From Streptomyces sp. NRRL F-6676 (lineage in GTDB: Bacteria; Actinomycetota; Actinomycetes; Streptomycetales; Streptomycetaceae), in assembly GCF_000725625.1 (NCBI RefSeq), contig NZ_JOHS01000002.1, positions 1 to 64,000 of the forward strand: a stretch of DNA of 64,000 nucleotides, in the 5' to 3' direction. Below, one piece after another: positions 23,255 to 31,289 of the stretch. Under the pieces are notes generated by a model that was not told where the DNA came from, did no database searches, and saw nothing but the letters and a program-made list of their open reading frames with translations. The first letter of the stretch is position 1, and each line of letters begins with the position of its first letter. Position numbers and translations under genes: made by a program.

Positions 23255-26179
23255 ATGCCCCCCAACACCACCGCCTCTTCCGGTCAGGAGCCCGGCAAGT
23301 CCGGCAGGAAGAAGGGGCGCAGAGGCCGTCTCTTCGTCATCGTCCTCGTCCTGGCCGTCGTGGCGGGCGTGGCCTATGGCGCGTTCTGGTCGGTCAGCAC
23401 CGTGCGCGCCTCTTTCCCGCAGACCAAGGGGTCGCTCACGCTCGAGGGCCTGTCCGGCCCCGTCGACGTGAAGCGGGACGGCTACGGCATCCCGCAGATC
23501 TACGCCTCCTCCGACGAGGACCTGTTCATGGCCCAGGGCTACGTCCAGGCCCAGGACCGGTTCTACGAGATGGACGTGCGCCGTCACATGACCTCGGGGC
23601 GCCTGTCGGAGATGTTCGGCAAGGACCAGGTCGACAACGACGAGTTCCTGCGCACGCTGGGCTGGGACCGGGTGGCGAAGAAGGAGTACGACACCAAGCT
23701 GTCGGCCGCCACCAAGAAGTACCTCCAGGCCTACGCCAAGGGCGTCAACGCCTACCTCCAGGGCAAGGACGGCAAGGACATCTCCCTGGAGTACGCGGCG
23801 CTGGGCTTCACCAACGACTACAAGCCCCAGAAGTGGACGCCCGTCGACTCGATCTCCTGGCTCAAGGCGATGGCCTGGGACCTGCGCGGCAACATGCAGG
23901 ACGAGATCGACCGCGCCCTGATGACGAGCCGGCTCGGCCCGAAGCAGATCGCCGACCTCTACCCGGAGTACCCCTACGGCCGCAACAAGCCGATCGTCCA
24001 GGAGGGCGCGTACAACGAGCTGACCGAGGCGTTCGAGCAGGGCGCCTCCTCGACAGGCTCGACCGGCTCCACGGGCACGAGCGGCACGACGGGCGGCACC
24101 GGCACGGGCAGCACCACGGGCACGACGGGCACCGGCGGTACGACGACCGGCACCACGGGCACCGGCGGTACGACGACCGGCACGACGGGCTCCACGAGCA
24201 CGACGACGGGCACCACCACAGGCATCACCGCGGGCTCCTCCGGCTCCTCGACGGCCACGTCCTCCGGGACCACCGGATCGGGCCTCCAGAGCCAGCTCGC
24301 GGGCCTCTACAACGTCCTGGACGACGTTCCCACGGCCGTCGGCGTGAACGGCAACGGCATCGGCTCCAACTCGTGGGTCGTCTCCGGCGCCCACACGATC
24401 ACCGGCAAGCCGCTGCTCGCCAACGACCCGCACCTGACGGCCTCCCTGCCGTCGGTCTGGTACCAGATGGGCCTGCACTGCCGGACCGTCTCCAGCAAGT
24501 GCCAGTACGACGTCGCCGGCTACACCTTCGCGGGCATGCCCGGCGTCGTCATCGGCCACAACCAGGACATCGCCTGGGGCATGACCAACTCCGGGGTCGA
24601 CGTCACCGACCTGTACCTGGAGAAGCTCAGCGGCGACGGCTACCTGTACGACAACAAGACCGTGCCGTTCACCACCCGCAAGGAGACCATCGAGGTCGCC
24701 GGCGGCAAGAGCAAGACGATCGTCGTCCGCGAGACCAACAACGGCCCCCTGCTCTCCGACCGCGACGACGAGCTCGTCAAGGTCGGCAAGAAGGCCACCG
24801 TCGACACCGCCGCGCCCGACCGCGGCGACGGCTACGGGCTCGCGCTGCGCTGGACCGCGCTGGACCCGGGCAACTCCATGGACGCCGTCTTCGAGATCGA
24901 CAAGGCGTCCGACTGGACGAGCTTCCGCAAGGCCTCGGCCGACTTCGAGGTCCCCTCGCAGAACCTCGTCTACGCCGACACCAAGGGCAACATCGGCTAC
25001 CAGCTCCCGGGGAAGATCCCCACGCGCGCCAAGGGCGACGACGGATCGGTCCCGGCGCCGGGCTGGAACGCGAAGTACAAGTGGACCGGCTACGTCAAGC
25101 AGTCCGAACTGCCCTACGAGTACAACCCCAAGCGCGGCTACATCGTCACCGCCAACCAGGCCGTGGTCGCCAAGAGCACGTACCCGTACACGCTGACCAC
25201 CGACTGGGGCTACGGCAGCCGCAGCCAGCGGATCACGGACCTGATCAAGTCCAAGATCGACGACGGCGGCAAGATCTCCACCGACGACATGCGTCAGATG
25301 CAGCTCGACAACAGCAGCGAGATCGCCAAGCTGCTCGTGCCCAAGCTGCTCAAGATCGACGTGTCTAACAAGTACGTCCGCCAGGCGCAGAAGCTCCTGG
25401 AGGGCTGGGACTACACCCAGGACGCCGATTCGGGGGCGGCCGCCTACTTCAACTCCGTGTGGCGCAACATCCTCCAGCTCGCGTTCGGCGACAAGCTCCC
25501 CAAGGAGCTGCGCGTCAAGGGCGAGTGCCTCTACGTCGAGCCGGCCGACAACACCGGTCCGGCGGACGAGGACCGCAAGGTGCGCGAGTGCGGGCAGCGC
25601 GACGCCTCCCAGGCACAGCCGGACGGCGGCGACCGCTGGTTCGAGGTGGTGCGCAACCTCCTCGACGACCAGGACAACGCCTGGTGGCAGTCGCCGGGGA
25701 CGCGCACCGACAAGGCGACCAAGACCCGCGACGAGCTGTTCGCCCGCGCCATGCGGGACGCGCGCTGGGAGCTGACCGCCAAGATGGGCAAGGACGTCGA
25801 CTCCTGGAGCTGGGGCCGGCTGCACCAGCTCAACCTGAAGAACCAGACCCTGGGCACCGAGGGCCCCTCGTTCCTCAAGTACATGCTCAACCGGGGCCCC
25901 TGGAAGCTCAGCGGCGGCGAGGCGACGGTCAACGCCACCGGGTGGAACGCGGCGGGCGGCTACGAGGCCCTGTGGGTGCCCTCGATGCGGATGGTCGTCA
26001 ACCTCGGGGACCTCGACAAGTCCAAGTGGATCAACCTCACCGGGGCCTCGGGGCACGCCTACAGCGCGCACTACACCGACCAGACGGGCAAGTGGGTCAA
26101 GGGCGAACTGCTGCCCTGGAACTTCTCCGGCAAGGCGGTCGACGCGAGCACGGGCGACACGCTGGTGCTGAAACCGTGA
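23255..26179 (+). CDS. Penicillin acylase-family amidase with long Thr/Gly-rich spacer
   Basis: A 974-residue Ntn hydrolase of the penicillin G acylase / acyl-homoserine lactone acylase family. A basic N-terminus and one hydrophobic segment (about residues 25-47) export or anchor it. The alpha chain covers about residues 60-260 (DVKRDGYGIPQIYA, QGYVQAQDRFYEMD). An 80-residue Thr/Gly/Ser tract (264-343) replaces a normal spacer. The beta chain should start at Ser371 in GIGSNSWVVSG, the autoproteolytic nucleophile; NDPHL follows. Known relatives hydrolyse amide bonds of penicillins, lipopeptides or quorum signals. The real substrate is not evident. Confidence 0.9.
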   Translation: MPPNTTASSGQEPGKSGRKKGRRGRLFVIVLVLAVVAGVAYGAFWSVSTVRASFPQTKGSLTLEGLSGPVDVKRDGYGIPQIYASSDEDLFMAQGYVQAQDRFYEMDVRRHMTSGRLSEMFGKDQVDNDEFLRTLGWDRVAKKEYDTKLSAATKKYLQAYAKGVNAYLQGKDGKDISLEYAALGFTNDYKPQKWTPVDSISWLKAMAWDLRGNMQDEIDRALMTSRLGPKQIADLYPEYPYGRNKPIVQEGAYNELTEAFEQGASSTGSTGSTGTSGTTGGTGTGSTTGTTGTGGTTTGTTGTGGTTTGTTGSTSTTTGTTTGITAGSSGSSTATSSGTTGSGLQSQLAGLYNVLDDVPTAVGVNGNGIGSNSWVVSGAHTITGKPLLANDPHLTASLPSVWYQMGLHCRTVSSKCQYDVAGYTFAGMPGVVIGHNQDIAWGMTNSGVDVTDLYLEKLSGDGYLYDNKTVPFTTRKETIEVAGGKSKTIVVRETNNGPLLSDRDDELVKVGKKATVDTAAPDRGDGYGLALRWTALDPGNSMDAVFEIDKASDWTSFRKASADFEVPSQNLVYADTKGNIGYQLPGKIPTRAKGDDGSVPAPGWNAKYKWTGYVKQSELPYEYNPKRGYIVTANQAVVAKSTYPYTLTTDWGYGSRSQRITDLIKSKIDDGGKISTDDMRQMQLDNSSEIAKLLVPKLLKIDVSNKYVRQAQKLLEGWDYTQDADSGAAAYFNSVWRNILQLAFGDKLPKELRVKGECLYVEPADNTGPADEDRKVRECGQRDASQAQPDGGDRWFEVVRNLLDDQDNAWWQSPGTRTDKATKTRDELFARAMRDARWELTAKMGKDVDSWSWGRLHQLNLKNQTLGTEGPSFLKYMLNRGPWKLSGGEATVNATGWNAAGGYEALWVPSMRMVVNLGDLDKSKWINLTGASGHAYSAHYTDQTGKWVKGELLPWNFSGKAVDASTGDTLVLKP

Positions 26180-26222
26180 GCGCGCCGGCACCCTGGGAAA
26201 CGGGCGCCGGAAGAACGTGAAA

Positions 26223-26254
26223 AGGGCCCTCCACGCGCGCGTGGAGGGCCCTTC
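26223..26254. terminator. Bidirectional terminator between penicillin acylase and 5-FCL genes
   Basis: AAGGGCCCTCCACG (26223-26236) pairs perfectly with CGTGGAGGGCCCTT (26241-26254) around CGCG. A-tract and T-tract flanks suit both directions. It sits between converging genes. Confidence 0.9.
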
Positions 26255-26262
26255 TCACGCGT

Positions 26263-26901
26263 TCACGACACAGCGGCGCCCCCGGTGCCGCCGAAGCGCC
26301 GTACCCCCGACGGCGTCACCACCGCGTGCACCGGGCGGTCGTGCGGCTCGGCCGGCACCTCGGCCACCACCTCCGTGTCGTACAGCAGGACCACCAGCGC
26401 CGGCGCGGCGCCCGCACGCGCCAGCCGGGCCAGTACGCGGTCGTAGGAGCCCCCGCCGCGCCCCAGCCGCATCCCGCGCCCGTCGACGGCCAGTCCGGGC
26501 AGCAGCACGGCGTCGGCGGCCAGCACGGCCTCCGGACCCAGCCGTTCCCCGGCGGGCTCCCGCAGCGTCATCCGGCCGCTCCGCCCGACGGCGACCAGCG
26601 AGCCGGGTCCGGCGTACCGGCCCCAGTCGAGGTCGTCGTCCGGCAGCAGGACCGGCAGCAGGACGCGCACCCCGCGCGCGTGCAGGCCGTCCAGGAGCGC
26701 GCGGGTGCCCGGCTCGCGCCCCACGGAGACGTACGCCGCCACCGTGCGCGCCCCCGCCAGCTCCGGCAGCCCGAGCGCGCGCCGCGCGAGCGCCCCCGCC
26801 GACTCCCGCACGTCATCCGCCGTCAACCCGCGCCTCACCGCGAGGAGTTCCCGCCGCAATGTTCGCTTGGCAGGCTCTGATCCGGATCCCAGGTGACTCA
26901 C
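26263..26901 (-). CDS. 5-formyltetrahydrofolate cyclo-ligase
   Basis: A 212-residue enzyme that converts 5-formyltetrahydrofolate to methenyltetrahydrofolate with ATP. KRTLRRELLAVRR at the N-terminus is the ATP/substrate region. LLPGLAVDGRGMRLGRGGGSYDR is the family signature with the phosphate-binding GRGGGYYD-like loop. The GTG at 26901 has GGAAGA six bases upstream; a TTG at 26949 and an ATG at 26934 are in frame upstream and cannot be excluded. It is divergent from galU across about 95 bases. Confidence 0.88.
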   Translation of the reverse strand: MSHLGSGSEPAKRTLRRELLAVRRGLTADDVRESAGALARRALGLPELAGARTVAAYVSVGREPGTRALLDGLHARGVRVLLPVLLPDDDLDWGRYAGPGSLVAVGRSGRMTLREPAGERLGPEAVLAADAVLLPGLAVDGRGMRLGRGGGSYDRVLARLARAGAAPALVVLLYDTEVVAEVPAEPHDRPVHAVVTPSGVRRFGGTGGAAVS

Positions 26902-26995
26902 AGCCGTCTTCCGTATCCTTTCCAATGTGTTCATATGAGAGCGGATCAATCAGTTCCACAGATTCCGCACATATCGACCGGATATGGTGACGGAC

Positions 26996-27907
26996 ATGAC
27001 TGAGTCGAACCCAACGATCAGCAGGATCACCAAGGCCGTCATTCCCGCCGCGGGCCTCGGTACACGGTTCCTGCCGGCGACCAAGGCCACTCCCAAGGAG
27101 ATGCTGCCGGTCGTGGACAAGCCGGCGATCCAGTACGTGGTCGAAGAGGCCGTGTCCGCGGGGCTCGACGACGTCCTCATGATCACGGGCCGCAACAAGC
27201 GCCCCCTGGAGGACCATTTCGACCGCAACTACGAACTGGAGTCGGCCCTCCAGCGCAAGGGCGACGCCGGGCGGCTCGCCAAGGTCCAGGAGTCCAGCGA
27301 CCTCGCCACCATCCACTACGTCCGCCAGGGCGACCCCCGGGGCCTCGGCCACGCCGTCCTGTGCGCCGCCCCGCACGTCGGCGACGAGCCCTTCGCCGTC
27401 CTCCTCGGCGACGACCTGATCGACCCCCGCGACCCCCTCCTCGCCCGCATGGTCCAGGTCCAGGAGCGGTGCGGCGGCAGCGTCGTCGCCCTCATGGAGG
27501 TCGCCCCCGAGCAGATCCACCTCTACGGCTGCGCCGCCGTCGAACCCACCGAGGACGGCGACGTCGTCAAGGTGACCGGCCTGGTCGAGAAGCCCGAACC
27601 GGCCGACGCCCCGTCGAACTACGCCATCATCGGCCGCTACGTCCTCAACCCGCGCATCTTCGACATACTGCGCAAGACCGAGCCCGGCCGCGGCGGCGAG
27701 ATCCAGCTCACCGACGCCCTCCAGCAGCTGGCCGAGGACGAGAAGGTCGGCGGGCCCGTGCACGGCGTCGTGTTCGACGGCCGGCGCTATGACACCGGCG
27801 ACCGCGGCGACTACTTGCGTGCCATTGTCAGACTCGCGTGCGAACGTGAAGACCTGGGCCCCGACTTCCGGGCCTGGCTTCGCCATTACGTCACCGAGGA
27901 GATGTAG
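26996..27907 (+). CDS. galU: UTP-glucose-1-phosphate uridylyltransferase GalU
   Basis: A 303-residue nucleotidyltransferase that makes UDP-glucose for cell wall and glycan synthesis. VIPAAGLGTRFLPATKATP (about residues 15-33) is the nucleotide-binding loop; EMLPVVDKPAIQYVVEEA, GLGHAVL and GLVEKP follow as in GalU. The ATG at 26984 is an in-frame alternative start. It heads a same-strand run: moeA begins four bases after its stop. Confidence 0.93.
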   Translation: MTESNPTISRITKAVIPAAGLGTRFLPATKATPKEMLPVVDKPAIQYVVEEAVSAGLDDVLMITGRNKRPLEDHFDRNYELESALQRKGDAGRLAKVQESSDLATIHYVRQGDPRGLGHAVLCAAPHVGDEPFAVLLGDDLIDPRDPLLARMVQVQERCGGSVVALMEVAPEQIHLYGCAAVEPTEDGDVVKVTGLVEKPEPADAPSNYAIIGRYVLNPRIFDILRKTEPGRGGEIQLTDALQQLAEDEKVGGPVHGVVFDGRRYDTGDRGDYLRAIVRLACEREDLGPDFRAWLRHYVTEEM

Positions 27908-27911
27908 TCAC

Positions 27912-29258
27912 TTGAGCGCCGCCGCGACCCGCCCCGAGGACCCGGACCGCCTGTGGTCGGTGGACGAGCACCTCTCGGACATCCTCTCCACCGTCCGCCC
28001 CCTGGACCCCATCGAGCTGCAACTCCTCGACGCCCAGGGCTGCGTCCTGGTCGAGGACGTGATGGTGCCGGTGTCGCTGCCGCCCTTCGACAACAGCTCC
28101 ATGGACGGGTACGCGGTGCGGGTCGCGGACGTCGCGGGCGCGAGCGAGGAGTTCCCGGCGGCCCTGACGGTCGTCGGTGACGTCGCGGCGGGTGCCGCCG
28201 AACCGCTCCACGTCGGCCCCGGGCAGGCCGCCCGCATCATGACCGGCGCCCCGCTGCCGCCCGGCGCCGAGACCGTCGTCCCCGTGGAGTGGACCGACGG
28301 CGGCCTCGGCGGCGGCCCCGTCACCAAGATGACGGCCCGCAGCGCCGCCCCCGAGGGCGCCACGGGCCAGGTCCAGGTCCACCGCCCGGCCGAGGCACGC
28401 GCGCATGTGCGCGCCAAGGGCAGCGACACCACGGCCGGTGAGCGCGCCCTGGAGGCCGGAACCGTCCTCGGCCCCTCCCAGATCGCCCTGCTCGCCGCCG
28501 TCGGTCACGCTTCCGTACGCGTGCGCCCGCGCCCGCGCGTGGTGGTCATCTCCACCGGCAGTGAACTGGTCCAGCCCGGCGAGGAACTGCGCGGCGGCCA
28601 GATCTACGACTCCAACAGCTTCGCCCTCACCGCCGCCGCCCGGGACGCCGGAGCCATCGCCTACCGGGTCGGCGCGGTCACGGACGACGCCGACATCCTG
28701 CGCTCCACCATCGAGGACCAACTCGTCCGCGCCGACCTGGTGGTCACCACCGGCGGGGTGAGCGTCGGGGCGTACGACGTCGTCAAGGAGGCGCTGTCCG
28801 CCGTCGGCGACGAGAGCGCCGCCGGGGGCGAGGAGGAGGCGCCGGCCGGGCCCGGGGTCGACTTCCGCAAGCTGGCCATGCAGCCCGGCAAGCCCCAGGG
28901 CTTCGGCGCCGTCGGCCCCGACCACACCCCGCTGCTCGCCCTCCCGGGCAACCCCGTTTCGTCGTACGTCTCCTTCGAACTGTTCGTCCGGCCCGCGATC
29001 CGTGCCCTGATGGGCCTGGGCGACGTGCACCGGCCCACTGTCCGGGCCGTCCTGGAGGCCGGCAAGGCGCTGACCTCGCCCGCGGGCCGCCGACAGTTCC
29101 TGCGCGGCCGGTACGCCGACGGCACCGTGACCCCGGTCGGCGGGGCCTCGTCCCACCTGGTGGCGGCGCTCGCCCATGCCGACGCGCTGATCGTGGTCCC
29201 GGAGGACGTGGAGTCGGTGGAGCCCGGCACGGAGGTCGAGGTCGTCCTGCTCGGCTGA
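27912..29258 (+). CDS. MoeA/gephyrin-like molybdopterin molybdenumtransferase (Glp-type candidate)
   Basis: A 448-residue MoeA-family protein, normally the enzyme that inserts molybdate into adenylated molybdopterin. Domains run in the usual order: MoeA N (FDNSSMDGYAVR, IMTGAPLPPGAETVVP), the MoCF-binding fold (VVVISTGSELV ... GGVSVGAYDVVKEAL) and the C-terminal domain (LALPGNPVSSYVSFELFVRP). The TTG at 27912 begins four bases after galU, with GAGGAG upstream in the galU end. Because a GlpR/SepX gene lies three genes downstream, this copy may be the gephyrin-like Glp that partners the cell division machinery in actinobacteria. Which role it has is inference. Confidence 0.9.
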   Translation: MSAAATRPEDPDRLWSVDEHLSDILSTVRPLDPIELQLLDAQGCVLVEDVMVPVSLPPFDNSSMDGYAVRVADVAGASEEFPAALTVVGDVAAGAAEPLHVGPGQAARIMTGAPLPPGAETVVPVEWTDGGLGGGPVTKMTARSAAPEGATGQVQVHRPAEARAHVRAKGSDTTAGERALEAGTVLGPSQIALLAAVGHASVRVRPRPRVVVISTGSELVQPGEELRGGQIYDSNSFALTAAARDAGAIAYRVGAVTDDADILRSTIEDQLVRADLVVTTGGVSVGAYDVVKEALSAVGDESAAGGEEEAPAGPGVDFRKLAMQPGKPQGFGAVGPDHTPLLALPGNPVSSYVSFELFVRPAIRALMGLGDVHRPTVRAVLEAGKALTSPAGRRQFLRGRYADGTVTPVGGASSHLVAALAHADALIVVPEDVESVEPGTEVEVVLLG

Positions 29259-29430
29259 CGCGGGGGAGGCACGGCGGCGGTCCGGCGGCGGCCCCGCGGG
29301 CGGCCTCCCGGGCGGGGATGCGCAGGCTCCCGTTCGGCGGTCCGGCGCCGGTTGGCGGTAGCGTGTCGCTGCACACAGGCCCGGGCGCCCGACCGTCCGG
29401 GCCCGGGCCGTGACCGGGAGCGCACACCAC

Positions 29431-29910
29431 ATGAGCACGCAGGACCGACTGACGCACCTCGACGACGCGGGCGCCGCCCGCATGGTCGACGTCTCGGGCA
29501 AGGCCGTCACCGAGCGCACCGCCCGCGCCAGCGGCCGCGTACTGGTCTCACCGCGCGTGGTCGAACTCCTGCGCGGTGAGGGAATGCCCAAGGGCGACGC
29601 GCTCGCCACCGCCCGCATCGCCGGGATCATGGGCGCCAAGCGCACCCCGGACCTCATCCCGCTGTGCCACCCGTTGTCAGTGGCGGGTGTCAAGCTGGAT
29701 CTGTCGGTCGCGGACGACGCCGTGGAGATCCGGGCCGCGGTACGCACCACGGACCGCACGGGCGTCGAGATGGAGGCGCTCACCGCGGTCTCCGTCGCCG
29801 CGCTCACCGTGATCGACATGGTCAAGGCGGTCGACAAGGGGGCGGTCATCACGGACGTACGGGTGGAGGAGAAGACGGGCGGCACGTCGGGCGACTGGAG
29901 CCGCGCATGA
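29431..29910 (+). CDS. moaC: Cyclic pyranopterin monophosphate synthase MoaC
   Basis: A 159-residue molybdenum cofactor enzyme acting with MoaA on the GTP-derived precursor. [29 protein letters not shown] and [27 protein letters not shown] are the conserved blocks; the last contains the catalytic Lys region. The ATG at 29431 has GGGAG about ten bases upstream. Its stop overlaps the mog start (ATGA). No moaA, moaD or moaE is in the window. Confidence 0.95.
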   Translation: MSTQDRLTHLDDAGAARMVDVSGKAVTERTARASGRVLVSPRVVELLRGEGMPKGDALATARIAGIMGAKRTPDLIPLCHPLSVAGVKLDLSVADDAVEIRAAVRTTDRTGVEMEALTAVSVAALTVIDMVKAVDKGAVITDVRVEEKTGGTSGDWSRA

Positions 29911-30515
29911 CACGCGACGCGACGGACGGGACGCCCTACCGCGCGCTGGTCGTGACCGCCTCCAACCGCGCCGCCGCGGGGGTCTACGCGGACCGTGGCG
30001 GGCCGCTCATCGCCGAGGGCCTGCGGGGCTTCGGCTTCGCCGTCGACGGCCCGCAGGTCGTCCCCGACGGCGACCCCGTCGAGGCCGCCCTGCGCGCGGG
30101 CGCCGAGGCGGGCTACGACGTGATCGTCACCACCGGCGGCACGGGCATCTCGCCCACCGACCGCACCCCCGAGGCGACCCGCGCGGTGCTCGACCGCGAG
30201 GTCCCCGGCATCGCCGAGGCGATCCGCGCGTACGGCCGCGACAAGGTGCCCACGGCCGCCCTCTCCCGGGGCCTGGCCGGGATCGCGGGCGGCACCCTCA
30301 TCGTCAACCTGCCCGGCTCCACCGGCGGCGTGAAGGACGGCCTGGCGGTGCTGGAGCCCCTGCTGAGACACGCGGTCGACCAACTCCGCGGCGGCGACCA
30401 CGTCCGGGCCGGCGGGGAGGCCCACACCGGCGGGGAGGGTCACACCGCCGGGGACGGCCACACCGGGGCCCACGGCGGCGAGCACGCCGGGCCGAGCACC
30501 GGGGGTGCGCGCTGA
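29907..30515 (+). CDS. mog: MogA/MoaB-like molybdopterin adenylyltransferase with His-rich tail
   Basis: A 202-residue protein of the MoCF-binding fold that adenylates molybdopterin before metal insertion. [21 protein letters not shown] and [19 protein letters not shown] are the signature regions; [13 protein letters not shown] is the GSP-like loop. The family domain ends near residue 160. The last 38 residues are Gly/His-rich with units like [19 protein letters not shown], not part of the usual enzyme. The start overlaps the moaC stop (ATGA), and its stop overlaps the next start (CTGA). Confidence 0.92.
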   Translation: MTRDATDGTPYRALVVTASNRAAAGVYADRGGPLIAEGLRGFGFAVDGPQVVPDGDPVEAALRAGAEAGYDVIVTTGGTGISPTDRTPEATRAVLDREVPGIAEAIRAYGRDKVPTAALSRGLAGIAGGTLIVNLPGSTGGVKDGLAVLEPLLRHAVDQLRGGDHVRAGGEAHTGGEGHTAGDGHTGAHGGEHAGPSTGGAR

Positions 30516-31147
30516 ACACCCCCTCCTGGCCCGTCGAACTGGCGGACGGCGACGTCCTGCTGAGGCCCATAAAGATGCGCGACCAGCGGGTCTGGCGCGA
30601 GGTCAACCGGCGCAACCGCGACTGGCTGCGGCCCTGGGAGGCGACGATCCCGCCGCCCACGCCCAGCGGCCCGATCGTCCACCGCCCGACCTACCGGCAG
30701 ATGGTCAGGCACCTGCGCTCCGAGGCGGGCGCCGGCCGGATGCTGCCCTTCGTGATCGAGTACCAGGGGCGCCTGGTCGGCCAGTTGACGGTGGCCGGAA
30801 TCACCTGGGGCTCGATGTGCTCGGGGCATGTCGGCTACTGGGTGGACGAGGCGGTCGCCGGCCGCGGGGTGATGCCGACGGCGGTCGCCCTCGCCGTGGA
30901 CCACTGCTTCCGCACGGTCGGACTGCACCGGGTCGAGGTCTGCATTCGCCCCGAGAACCGGCCCAGCCGGCGGGTGGTGGAGAAACTCGGATTCCGCGAG
31001 GAGGGACTGCGCCCGCGTTATCTCCACATCGACGGCGCCTGGCGGGACCATCTCGTCTTCGCGCTGACCGCCGAGGAGGTCCCCGAGGGACTCCTCGCAC
31101 GCTGGCGCCGTCGGCGGGCCGAGCGGGCGGGCGGAACCAGCAAATAA
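30512..31147 (+). CDS. RimJ/RimL-type GNAT N-acetyltransferase
   Basis: A 211-residue acetyltransferase; relatives acetylate ribosomal protein N-termini or other amines. GYWVDEAVAGRGVMPTAVALAVDHCF is the acetyl-CoA loop region and VCIRPENRPSRRVVEKLGFREEG the C-terminal part of the fold. I start it at CTG 30512, which overlaps the mog stop as CTGA: the added N-terminus ([20 protein letters not shown]) is the expected first beta strand, while the first ATG at 30575 would remove it. No ATG, GTG or TTG exists in frame between. Confidence 0.88.
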   Translation: MNTPSWPVELADGDVLLRPIKMRDQRVWREVNRRNRDWLRPWEATIPPPTPSGPIVHRPTYRQMVRHLRSEAGAGRMLPFVIEYQGRLVGQLTVAGITWGSMCSGHVGYWVDEAVAGRGVMPTAVALAVDHCFRTVGLHRVEVCIRPENRPSRRVVEKLGFREEGLRPRYLHIDGAWRDHLVFALTAEEVPEGLLARWRRRRAERAGGTSK

Positions 31148-31289
31148 AAAATATGTTCGAATAGCATCACGGAGCGATCGGGCTTGTGACCGCATCGATC
31201 ACAAAAAATGCTCGAAATATCAGCCAGATCGTGCGACACACCGGCCCAATTGGCGGATGGCCTCACGCAAATCCCTCTACCGTGTGAGC
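31148..31289 (+). promoter_or_regulatory. AT-rich promoter region of sepX/glpR with symmetric elements
   Basis: This 142-base gap is markedly AT-rich for the genome. The motif AAAAAATATGTTCGAATA (31146-31163) recurs as AAAAAATGCTCGAAATA (31203-31219). Between them the 21-bp palindrome TTGTGA-N9-TCACAA occupies 31184-31204, with inner CG steps also symmetric. The arrangement looks like a regulated promoter of the downstream divisome gene. Confidence 0.6.
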
